This document shows positions 18,929 to 26,488 of a stretch of DNA of 33,447 nt, in pieces. The first letter of the stretch is position 1; each line of letters begins with the position of its first letter. The translations under genes and the position numbers were made by a program. Origin of the DNA: an uncultured Bacteroidota bacterium. Its GTDB lineage: Bacteria > Bacteroidota > Bacteroidia > Bacteroidales > FEN-979. The stretch covers positions 1-33,447 of the forward strand of contig CALMDO010000279.1 in assembly GCA_937862805.1 (NCBI GenBank), given 5' to 3'. The notes beneath the pieces were generated by a model that made no database searches, had not been told where the DNA came from, and was given only the letters and a program-made list of their open reading frames with translations.

Positions 18929-19630
18929 TTATAGAGTTAGCAGAAAATAAAATCCCATAACTACCAGCATGATTCCTCCTGCATACGGAACGATTTTAGC
19001 AATTTTTCCTACAGGTTTTGACAATTTACCGAGTCCCCACCTGATCCCTGCAAATCCAAGAGAAAGTGGCAATGCGTATCCCAGAGCAAAGGAGGTCAGC
19101 ATCAGGAAGCCCCAAAGAGCGCTTCCTTTGATGAAGGATGCCGCCAGAATTACCGGGAACACAGGATTGCAGCAGGAATTGAAAGCAGTTGATATCCCGC
19201 CAACGGTCAACCCGAAAATGATAGCAGGTATGATCCCTGGTTTGGGTTCTCCTTTACCGATTTTCGGAACAGGCATTTTGAAGGGAAGAAAATCCATTGA
19301 CCACAATCCGAATACAATACAGATGATCCCTGACACGATTTTCCACCAGGTTCCTGAAGTGGCGGCCATCATGCTACTGGCGTAACCGAACAAAGTCCCC
19401 ATGATGGCCATCGAGATTACAGCCCCGGCAAGAAATGCCAACACGCCCGGCAAGGCCTTTTTAGTTCTCTTCTCACCGGACAACGACCCTGAATACCCCG
19501 CAACAACGGCAAAAAGCGCGTAATTACAGGCACAGGTGACCACCGCGGTCATGCCAAGAACGAAGACGGCAACCAACGTGAGTGCTCCCGGTTGGCCATA
19601 TTCCATCAAACTTTTGATCCAGGTTTCCAT
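18929..19630 (-). CDS. DsbD/CcdA-like cytochrome c biogenesis-type membrane protein
   Basis: Multi-TM; TCACNYALFAVVAGYSG and FNSCCNPVFPVILAASFIKGSALWGFLMLTSFALGYALPL. METWIKS start at 19630. Confidence 0.8.
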   Translation of the reverse strand: METWIKSLMEYGQPGALTLVAVFVLGMTAVVTCACNYALFAVVAGYSGSLSGEKRTKKALPGVLAFLAGAVISMAIMGTLFGYASSMMAATSGTWWKIVSGIICIVFGLWSMDFLPFKMPVPKIGKGEPKPGIIPAIIFGLTVGGISTAFNSCCNPVFPVILAASFIKGSALWGFLMLTSFALGYALPLSLGFAGIRWGLGKLSKPVGKIAKIVPYAGGIMLVVMGFYFLLTL

Positions 19631-19634
19631 CTGA

Positions 19635-20372
19635 TCAGTTTTTTGGACAACAGGAAGATCCCTTGGTTGTGTCGCAGCCTGAAGCGGATTTGCAGCTGTC
19701 AGCCCATTTCGGTGAATTCTGATCATTTACAATTTGGCTGTTTTTCACCGGGGTAGAAGTCACCGGAGAAGAAGTGAAAAACAACTTTACCACAATCACA
19801 CCCATCGCAGCCAGCATTACCAAAGTGAAGATAACCTTTGGCCAGATGCTCTTTTTCTTAGGTTGACAGCAATCGCCCCCACAGTTGCAATCGTCATTGT
19901 TTCCGCCGGAATCCCCAATAATGGTTTCCTGTATACCTTCCGCTTCTTTGTCAATTTCAGGCTTTATCTCCCGATAGAAGTTCAGAAACCCTTCCCTGAT
20001 CTCATCTCGTACACGACGGTAAACAGACATAACTTCTTCTTTAGTCCCACCGGCCTCAAATGGATCTTCAAATCCCATGTGCAGCCTGTGCCTGACCTGA
20101 CCACTAAAATGCGGACAGGTTTCATTTGCATGATCACACACAGTAATCACGTAATCAAAAGAATCGGAAAGAAAGATCTCTACATTTTTGGGTCTTTTAC
20201 CGGATATGTCGATACCTGCCTCTTTCATGGCCGCAATAGCATTGGGATTTGCGCTGGCTGCCGGGTTGGTCCCTGCTGAATATACTTTAAGTCGTGAATC
20301 AAAAGATTTAAGAAATCCCTCTGCCATCTGGCTACGGCAGGAGTTTCCGGTGCAAAGGATGAGAATACGCAT
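19635..20372 (-). CDS. arsC: Low-MW-PTPase-type arsenate reductase fused to a Cys-rich, TM-containing C-terminal extension
   Basis: P-loop LCTGNSCRSQMAEGFLK, YVITVCDHANETCPHF, then DDCNCGGDCCQPKKKSIWPKVIFTLVMLAAMGVIVVKLFF...CKSASGCDTTKGSSCCPKN. Confidence 0.9.
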   Translation of the reverse strand: MRILILCTGNSCRSQMAEGFLKSFDSRLKVYSAGTNPAASANPNAIAAMKEAGIDISGKRPKNVEIFLSDSFDYVITVCDHANETCPHFSGQVRHRLHMGFEDPFEAGGTKEEVMSVYRRVRDEIREGFLNFYREIKPEIDKEAEGIQETIIGDSGGNNDDCNCGGDCCQPKKKSIWPKVIFTLVMLAAMGVIVVKLFFTSSPVTSTPVKNSQIVNDQNSPKWADSCKSASGCDTTKGSSCCPKN

Positions 20373-20450
20373 TCGATTTGAAAATTTGAAGATTTATAGA
20401 TCATTTGATGATGTGATAGAATGATTTTCTTTAGTTTTAACATGTTATGT

Positions 20451-20783
20451 CTAACATTGATGTTCCTCTTCGACATCGATTTTTTCGAGGAAAGAAACAG
20501 TTATTTGTATCATTTCTTTGATCTTCCCCGGGTTCAGGCAGTAGTTGACCCTGACCCCATCGACGGTTCCCCTGATTAGTCCTGCGTTCTTCAATTCGAT
20601 TAGGTGTTGTTTCATCGTCGTACGGCTCAGAGGCAATTCATCCGAAATGTCTCCGGTTATGCACACCTTGACCTCTGCAAGGTACTTCAGAATTGCCAGC
20701 CTGGCGGGATGTGCAAGTGCCTTGAAAAGGGTAGCTGTTGAATTCAGTTCTTGATCGAAAAGATCAGTTTTTGCGTAAGCCAT
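20451..20783 (-). CDS. arsR: ArsR-family transcriptional regulator (arsR1)
   Basis: [52 protein letters not shown]. Confidence 0.9.
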   Translation of the reverse strand: MAYAKTDLFDQELNSTATLFKALAHPARLAILKYLAEVKVCITGDISDELPLSRTTMKQHLIELKNAGLIRGTVDGVRVNYCLNPGKIKEMIQITVSFLEKIDVEEEHQC

Positions 20784-20796
20784 GCTTTGATAATTA

Positions 20797-20814
20797 TAAC
20801 GTATAATTGCGTTA
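20797..20814. promoter_or_regulatory. Candidate ArsR1 operator
   Basis: TAACG-TATAATTG-CGTTA inverted repeat in the 36-bp gap just upstream of the arsR1 start. Confidence 0.55.
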
Positions 20815-20819
20815 TTTTT

Positions 20820-21269
20820 TTAGTCCCCGCAGCCGCATCCCCGGAATGTTTTTCCTGCGTATGAGTTCGGTTCAAGATCACTGATTGCTTTTACGATCTC
20901 CCCTGCAACCTCATCCACCATTCGATAATGTTCTTCTTTCAGATCATTATTCCGGATGATCTTTGTGTTGAGCGCATTTTCATTTCCGATGATCTTTGAA
21001 ACATCAATAGATCCGTTGATTCTGCCACTGTATTTTTCCGTGCTTCGTTTGGCACAGAGCTTATCGCAGCCATCCACTGAGATGGTCGGAAAGACACTGG
21101 CAAAGTTTCTTTCCTCCTTGCCCCCTGCATTATAGAGTGGCAAACATAGCGTCACGGTATCAACCATTTTCATTTCCTCAAGAACCTTCCGTGTAGCCAG
21201 CCTTGAAATAGTTCCACCAAGACATTCTTCTCCGCTGCAGGATAATATGCCGACTTTCAATATTGCCAT
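20820..21269 (-). CDS. DGC-domain putative zinc-binding protein
   Basis: GILSCSGEECLGGTISRLA, ISVDGCDKLCAKRS, C-terminal GCGCGD. Confidence 0.75.
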   Translation of the reverse strand: MAILKVGILSCSGEECLGGTISRLATRKVLEEMKMVDTVTLCLPLYNAGGKEERNFASVFPTISVDGCDKLCAKRSTEKYSGRINGSIDVSKIIGNENALNTKIIRNNDLKEEHYRMVDEVAGEIVKAISDLEPNSYAGKTFRGCGCGD

Positions 21270-21281
21270 ATAAAAACCCCC

Positions 21282-21674
21282 TTATGCAATTTCATTGATA
21301 CGTGTTTCAATCCTGGCCGCGATCTCTTCAACGACTAAATACCCGTCGTCACTGAGTTCTGTGGGCGATCCGAATTTCTTCCCTTTATGGTCTTTGACCG
21401 TGTCAAGAACTTTGATTTCATCTACCACGATCCCTCCCGCAAGGGATACATTTTTTGATGCACACATTTTCGGACAACCGTCAACCGTGATGCAACCGGA
21501 ATCCTTCATCTTCGCCTTCACCTCTTCGTCGCCGGTCACTATGTATGCAAGGCAGACCGTTTCCGCCTTCTCCGGACATAGCTCAACGACGGTTTTCAAG
21601 GCGGCTTCGCGTGCCACCAGTCCAAACACCTTGCCGATACCGCTGCACGGTATCACTTTTACTTTATTTGACAT
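21282..21674 (-). CDS. DGC-domain putative zinc-binding protein
   Basis: VIPCSGIGKVFGLVAREAALKTV, CITVDGCPKMCASKNV. Confidence 0.75.
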   Translation of the reverse strand: MSNKVKVIPCSGIGKVFGLVAREAALKTVVELCPEKAETVCLAYIVTGDEEVKAKMKDSGCITVDGCPKMCASKNVSLAGGIVVDEIKVLDTVKDHKGKKFGSPTELSDDGYLVVEEIAARIETRINEIA

Positions 21675-22524
21675 CTGCATCCTCCACCTTTTTCTGTGTT
21701 ATTTCAATATATCTTTCAAAACCTATCAGAAGTTCTTTGTCACCTTCCGGATCAGTCAATTCAAGTTCGGCTATCCAACCCAGCTCATAAGGGTTTTCAT
21801 TGATGAGCTCAGGATTTGTCGCAAGCTTGTCGTTGATGGCAACCACCTTCCCGCTGAAAGGCGAGACCAGTTCAAATACAGCTTTAGATGATTCTATCGA
21901 CCCTGACTCACCGAACTGATCAATTTCATCTCCGACTTCCGGAGGATAGAAATAGAGAATATCCGAGAGGTTTTGCTGTACGTAATCCGTCACGCCTATT
22001 CTCGCCCGGTTTCCGTTCACCCATGCCCAGCAATCATTTTCATTAAAGAAGACCTCTCCGTTTTTGGGTATCCTGAAAATGAATTTTCGGTTTTGAATGG
22101 TTTCATAATCGAAATTATAAGATACGGCTTCATTTTCAGATGCCGGCCTTACTGTCTCTTCAATTTTGTTGAGCTCTTCAAAGAGATCATCGATGAACCT
22201 CCTTTCCAGATCGGTAATCCTCAGGCCATCATTTAACCCAATACGATGTTTTTTGGCTTCATCAGCGACAATGATCCGCCGGGCAACCTTCAGGTTTTTT
22301 TCCACAGCGAGCTTACTTGCACAGCGGGTCGGGCATCCGTCAATGACCAGCAGCGGCCGTTCAGCAGCGAGCTTGTTGTATTTTGCTTCAGAAACACGGT
22401 AAAAAACGGGACAAATGATCTCCGAATCCCATCGCTCATGTAATTTGAGTGCAAGTTCCCGGGTGACCAGGCCTGCGCATTTGTCAAGTCCGTTGCAGGG
22501 CAGGATAACATATTTCTCAGCCAT
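21664..22524 (-). CDS. DGC domain fused to a GcvH-like lipoyl-carrier domain
   Basis: N-part ILPCNGLDKCAGLVTRELALKL...LLVIDGCPTRCASKLA; C-part ARIGVTDYVQQNLSDILYFYPPEVGDEI...GSIESSKAVFELVSPFSGKVVAINDKLATNPELINENPYELGWIAEL is H-protein-like with a putative lipoyl Lys in ESSKAV. Confidence 0.85.
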   Translation of the reverse strand: MAEKYVILPCNGLDKCAGLVTRELALKLHERWDSEIICPVFYRVSEAKYNKLAAERPLLVIDGCPTRCASKLAVEKNLKVARRIIVADEAKKHRIGLNDGLRITDLERRFIDDLFEELNKIEETVRPASENEAVSYNFDYETIQNRKFIFRIPKNGEVFFNENDCWAWVNGNRARIGVTDYVQQNLSDILYFYPPEVGDEIDQFGESGSIESSKAVFELVSPFSGKVVAINDKLATNPELINENPYELGWIAELELTDPEGDKELLIGFERYIEITQKKVEDADVK

Positions 22525-22810
22525 GGCTTTCCATCTCCTTTCGTATCTCTTTAATTCGCTGGGTCGTCGCATTCTTATCAGGAAATGACAAGGCATCCGG
22601 TCCGCAGGTCTTAGAACAGGCCCTGCAGAAAACCACGCAATTGTGAGGGTTCTTCACAATCAGTCTGATCTCATCATTATCCCTGACCTCAAATACCTTG
22701 TGCGGGCAGAATTCCACACAATCCATGCAATAATTGCATTTGGAATAATCGATGGTCGGTTTCCAGTCGATCAGGTTGCGTTCGACGCCCATGAAAGTGG
22801 TCTCGCTCAT
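22517..22810 (-). CDS. 4Fe-4S ferredoxin-type protein
   Basis: CNYCMDCVEFCPHKVF and CVVFCRACSKTCGPDAL. Confidence 0.85.
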   Translation of the reverse strand: MSETTFMGVERNLIDWKPTIDYSKCNYCMDCVEFCPHKVFEVRDNDEIRLIVKNPHNCVVFCRACSKTCGPDALSFPDKNATTQRIKEIRKEMESHG

Positions 22811-23181
22811 TGTGCCTCCTCTGATTTTCTCAATGCCTGGCTTACCTTTTCCACAGCCTGGTCGGTCGACATATCACGCACGTCAATAGGAATCAGGTCC
22901 TTAGTAACATCAAGACCGGATGCTGTAAAGGCATCCCTGAAAAGCTTGTTTTGCATATTGGGCGCACAGCCTCCGATCACCACTTTACGATGTGATTTTA
23001 GAAAATCCATCAAAAACCGGTCGCCGTCCTCTTCACAAAGCTGGGGATGGATAAAGCCATATTCTACCGGCAATTCAATTCTTACCCGGTTGATGAAATC
23101 CCAGATATCCATCTGGGAGAAGCCGGGGCATTTACCCGTGCAAACGCACATGATAAAGCCTGGTTTATATTGTTCAGACAT
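22807..23181 (-). CDS. HdrA N-terminal-domain-like redox protein
   Basis: GFIMCVCTGKCPGF...HPQLCEEDGDRFLMDFLKSHRKVVIGGCAPNMQNKLFRDAFTASGLD...PIDVRDM resembles HdrA N-domains. MSEQYK start at 23181. Confidence 0.65.
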   Translation of the reverse strand: MSEQYKPGFIMCVCTGKCPGFSQMDIWDFINRVRIELPVEYGFIHPQLCEEDGDRFLMDFLKSHRKVVIGGCAPNMQNKLFRDAFTASGLDVTKDLIPIDVRDMSTDQAVEKVSQALRKSEEAQ

Positions 23182-23212
23182 AATATTGATGTTTTTATTT
23201 ATCTCAAATAAG

Positions 23213-24193
23213 TTACTTGGTCTCCGATCCATTTGGGCCAGCAGATTTTTTTCTTGCCATTAAAGCAATGAAATCAATCTTCTTGGTGACTCTCACTGAT
23301 ACTGCATATCCGAATGACAACTGGATGCCGTTGCAATATTTGTGCAAGGGGATATCTCCATAGGCTGATAAATACCAGTCATGCTTGAAGGCATAAGTCA
23401 CCTGAGGGGTGAAAAACACAACGTCATAGCCGGAGGATTCGATTATGTCGTCATTCTCCCTTGTGGACTTTGTTCTGTACTCATTTCTGACCTGCAGGTC
23501 GATGGTGAATCGCTTCCACGGCCTGTAATTGAAATACAGAGCTGCTACCCACTGGTCACCATACTTGTAATAGAAGTTCTCTGATTCAATCAATTGGGAA
23601 TATTCATAGGAAGCAAATCCGGCCAACGCTACCTTCCCGAATCCTTTTGAGATAAACAGGTTCGCAAGATAACGGTAACTCCCTGCCGATGGTTGAACAG
23701 AGATCGGTAGCTGTACATTTTCTAATTCCTGGTCAAATACCCCAACGGGAAATTTTACGCCCACGGTTGGTGATATTGTAAGCCTGAGCCGGGAATTTGA
23801 ATAGGCATTGAATTTTGCATACAGCCCGAGGTCCCCGATTCCATATCCTTTGTAAGAATCAACGCCGGGCGTTTGCAGGGTTTTGTTAACAAAATATCCA
23901 ATATCAGTCAGGGCAGTAAGCCAGTTGGTAATGCCATAGCCGACCTGTAGTTCTGTGTAATTACTGTAAGCTATTTCCTGGAACGGCAATTCCGTAAAGC
24001 GGGAGTCTTCCGAGTAGTACTTCCCGGAGTGGCTGTAGCGGTAGTTCAGGGATGCTGTAAGAATCCTGGATTGAAGGGCAGGCTGCTCAGCATCACTGAT
24101 AAATGGATTGCCGGAGGTGCAGCATTGTGAAAACGCCTTGTTACCAGTGCACAGGCAGAGAAGAATTAGTAAATATTTTGCAGTCTGCAGCAT
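23213..24193 (-). CDS. Putative outer-membrane beta-barrel protein
   Basis: Signal peptide-like N-terminus, alternating aromatic beta-strand pattern (LQVGYGITNWLTALTDIGYF, GDLGLYAKFNAYSNSRLRLTISPTVGVKFPVG). Confidence 0.65.
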   Translation of the reverse strand: MLQTAKYLLILLCLCTGNKAFSQCCTSGNPFISDAEQPALQSRILTASLNYRYSHSGKYYSEDSRFTELPFQEIAYSNYTELQVGYGITNWLTALTDIGYFVNKTLQTPGVDSYKGYGIGDLGLYAKFNAYSNSRLRLTISPTVGVKFPVGVFDQELENVQLPISVQPSAGSYRYLANLFISKGFGKVALAGFASYEYSQLIESENFYYKYGDQWVAALYFNYRPWKRFTIDLQVRNEYRTKSTRENDDIIESSGYDVVFFTPQVTYAFKHDWYLSAYGDIPLHKYCNGIQLSFGYAVSVRVTKKIDFIALMARKKSAGPNGSETK

Positions 24194-24201
24194 GATTTCT
24201 A

Positions 24202-24552
24202 TTATTTACTGTGCCAAGGGGTAACCCGGACCATGATGGTATCACTTACTTCGCCGGTTTCATTGAAAACCCTGCAAGTGATTGTATTTAATCCCCGGCA
24301 ACTCTGGCAAGCAGAGTACTTCACAGTCGTTCCGCTGCCTTTGATCTTACCGTGATTGACCACCCAACCATACTGCAGGTTGACGCCGGTTGCATAGACA
24401 GTGATCACCGATGTATCATAGGCCACAACCGGATTCACTGAAGCAGTGATACTATCGATCCTGATCTGGGAACTTGGTGCGGTATTATCCTTTTTGGAAC
24501 AGGCGGAGAGCAATGCCAGGCCTGTCAGTACTATCATAAATATCTTTTTCAT
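24202..24552 (-). CDS. Small lipoprotein with Ig-like fold features
   Basis: Lipobox LLSACSKKD; SACQSCRGLNTITCRVFNETGEVSDTIMVRV. Confidence 0.65.
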   Translation of the reverse strand: MKKIFMIVLTGLALLSACSKKDNTAPSSQIRIDSITASVNPVVAYDTSVITVYATGVNLQYGWVVNHGKIKGSGTTVKYSACQSCRGLNTITCRVFNETGEVSDTIMVRVTPWHSK

Positions 24553-24558
24553 AAATGC

Positions 24559-25059
24559 TTATAAGAGATTTGACTTTTTGAATTCCTGTTCCAGTTCATC
24601 AAATGAATAGTATCCGGTATGACGGAAAATTTCCTTGCCTGAATTATCCAGCAACACCTGGGTGGGGATCGCAGCAACTCCGTAATACTTCATGAATTCC
24701 TGGTTTTCCGGCAACAATACATTATAAAATTTCACATTCACGGTCTGTTGATATTTTTCCCTGACTTCTTTCATGACCAGTTCCATTTTCCGGCAAGAGA
24801 TACAACCGGTTGCACCGAATTCGAGGAATGTGATCTTGTAAACCTTTCCATTATTCTGATAGTTATAAGCAGAGTCCAAAACTTGAGCCATTGTCTTCTT
24901 TGTCTTTGCCCCGGCTTGTTCTGCCATTTTCTTTGAAATAAGATTATTCATACTCCCCCTGAACAGGAATAACAAGGCTAAAAAGCCTATTCCAAGGATG
25001 ATCAGCAGGACATTGATAATCCCTTTAATCCGTGTTTTGCTTTCAACAGAGGCTCCCAT
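24559..25059 (-). CDS. Membrane-anchored thioredoxin-family protein
   Basis: N-terminal TM helix, then FLEFGATGCISCRKMELVMKEVREKY and GVAAIPTQVLLDNSGKEIFRHTGY. ORF can start (TTG) at 25080. Confidence 0.85.
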   Translation of the reverse strand: MGASVESKTRIKGIINVLLIILGIGFLALLFLFRGSMNNLISKKMAEQAGAKTKKTMAQVLDSAYNYQNNGKVYKITFLEFGATGCISCRKMELVMKEVREKYQQTVNVKFYNVLLPENQEFMKYYGVAAIPTQVLLDNSGKEIFRHTGYYSFDELEQEFKKSNLL

Positions 25060-25089
25060 TAATAAACTTTCGTGGTTCAAAAATGAATT

Positions 25090-25249
25090 TTAATAGAAAT
25101 ACTCCTTTAGCAAATCATCAATCCATCGATCGATTTCTCCCTTTTTGGATATCGACCTGTTATTGTCTTTCCTTGATGATCCGGTGACAAATCGTCTCCA
25201 GTTCCAAAAAATCCGGGCATTCACGGCAAATAATACGGATTGAGACCAT
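25090..25249 (-). pseudogene. Relic of a small thioredoxin-like gene (frameshifted/internally deleted)
   Basis: MVSIRIICRECPDFLELETICHRIIKERQ* then, in another frame, RSISKKGEIDRWIDDLLKEYFY*. Ends resemble those of the intact gene at 27593-27826. Confidence 0.45.
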
Positions 25250-25253
25250 GCGG

Positions 25254-26018
25254 TCAGGGTTTGATTTTTTCAAATAAAGCGTTCAGGGTATTTGAAAGGA
25301 TCTCTTTAATCTGGGGTTCATGCGCTGCAATCGGTTTGACAGGGATTAAATCAAGGACTTCCTCATATTTCAACCCTGAATGGTACAGCGTCTCAATGGT
25401 CGCCGTCAAGGTTTTCTCTACTGTCTCTCTCGCCTCGCTTTCATTAAGCCCCAGCTTTGTGCCAATTTGTTGCAATTCTTTCCATTGGAACCAAAAGTAT
25501 GTCGGCAGCATGGCTGAAGCAATGGCATAAGCCTCTAATTTGGACTCCTCAGTAATGAAGGTGTCTCCAAGAAGTTTTAACATCTCCAGGATACTTTCCC
25601 TTTCACTGAATTCCTTTGAGAAGCAGACCGGGTTGTACCCTTTATTGATGCAAGAGGTCGCATTAGGGATCATCCTGGAAACATTTCTCAGCCCATTGAG
25701 CTTTGCAGAAATTTTTTCCATCGTAATCTTGGGAGCCAGTGAGATCACGCAGGAGCCTTCCTTAATGTTTCCCTTCACCTGCTCAAGTGTGTCCAGGATG
25801 ACCGGTGGGTGAAGGGCAATAAATACGATATCCTGGCTTGCTGCATCGCCAAGTGTAGATACCTTTACTGTCGGAAATTTCAGTTGCAAGGCCAATAGGA
25901 CATCCTTGCTGATATCGAAGACAACGATCTTTTCCGGAAAGAATCCTTTATTTTGGAAAGCCTGGAGGAATATCCGGGTTATTCTGCCTCCTCCGATAAA
26001 TCCGATGGTCTTTTTCAT
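25254..26018 (-). CDS. Pyrroline-5-carboxylate reductase-like NAD(P)-binding oxidoreductase
   Basis: TIGFIGGGRITRIFLQAF, VFIALHPPVI, VSRMIPNATSCINKGYNPVCF. Confidence 0.8.
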   Translation of the reverse strand: MKKTIGFIGGGRITRIFLQAFQNKGFFPEKIVVFDISKDVLLALQLKFPTVKVSTLGDAASQDIVFIALHPPVILDTLEQVKGNIKEGSCVISLAPKITMEKISAKLNGLRNVSRMIPNATSCINKGYNPVCFSKEFSERESILEMLKLLGDTFITEESKLEAYAIASAMLPTYFWFQWKELQQIGTKLGLNESEARETVEKTLTATIETLYHSGLKYEEVLDLIPVKPIAAHEPQIKEILSNTLNALFEKIKP

Positions 26019-26032
26019 TTTATAACCACTTA

Positions 26033-26053
26033 GTAATTCGTAGAAAGACGAAA
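26033..26053. promoter_or_regulatory. Candidate ArsR2 operator upstream of the P5CR-like gene
   Basis: GTAATTCGTAGAAAGACGAAA: 18/21 identical to 28168-28188; core TTCGT-N6-ACGAA. Confidence 0.7.
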
Positions 26054-26070
26054 TTAATGTTAAAAAAAAA

Positions 26071-26487
26071 CTATTTCTTTTCCCTGGGTCTGAGCTGGCA
26101 CATGCACGAACCCGAAAGTTTTTCGCTTTTATCGATGATCAGGGGCATCTCATCTCTCTCCCATTCAATCAGTCCACCGGCAAGATTAGCCACCCGGTCT
26201 TCAATGCCCTTTTTAATAGCCAGTTCCGTTGCTTCCCGGCTGTGCAGTCCGGCCGCATCAGCAAAAATCATTGGCTTATCTGCAGGAAGATCCTGAAATG
26301 TCTCTTCCAAAATACTGTAAGGACAATAGAGAATTTCAGGAACATCAAACATCTTGAACCTGCTCAGATCAGCTTCCCTGACATCGACTAACAACGCTCC
26401 CTTTCTGCATAATTCCAGCGCCAGTCTTGGGGTTACATTAAGGATACCCCCGCTTTTGAAACCGATCCCTGAAAAGAACCCTTCCAT
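26071..26487 (-). CDS. Rhodanese-like protein lacking the canonical catalytic Cys
   Basis: GALLVDVREADLSRFKMFDVPEILYCPYSIL and PMIFADAAGLHSREATELAIKKGIEDRVANLAGGLIEWE; C-terminal GSCMCQLRPREKK. MEGFF start. Confidence 0.8.
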   Translation of the reverse strand: MEGFFSGIGFKSGGILNVTPRLALELCRKGALLVDVREADLSRFKMFDVPEILYCPYSILEETFQDLPADKPMIFADAAGLHSREATELAIKKGIEDRVANLAGGLIEWERDEMPLIIDKSEKLSGSCMCQLRPREKK

Positions 26488-26488
26488 A

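Noticed and set aside
19734-20279. 181-aa plus-strand ORF antisense to arsC
   Set aside because: Fully inside a convincing arsC reading frame; protein composition unlike a known family.
22643-23263. 206-aa plus-strand ORF antisense to the ferredoxin and HdrA-N-like genes
   Set aside because: Overlaps several well-supported minus-strand genes; shadow ORF.
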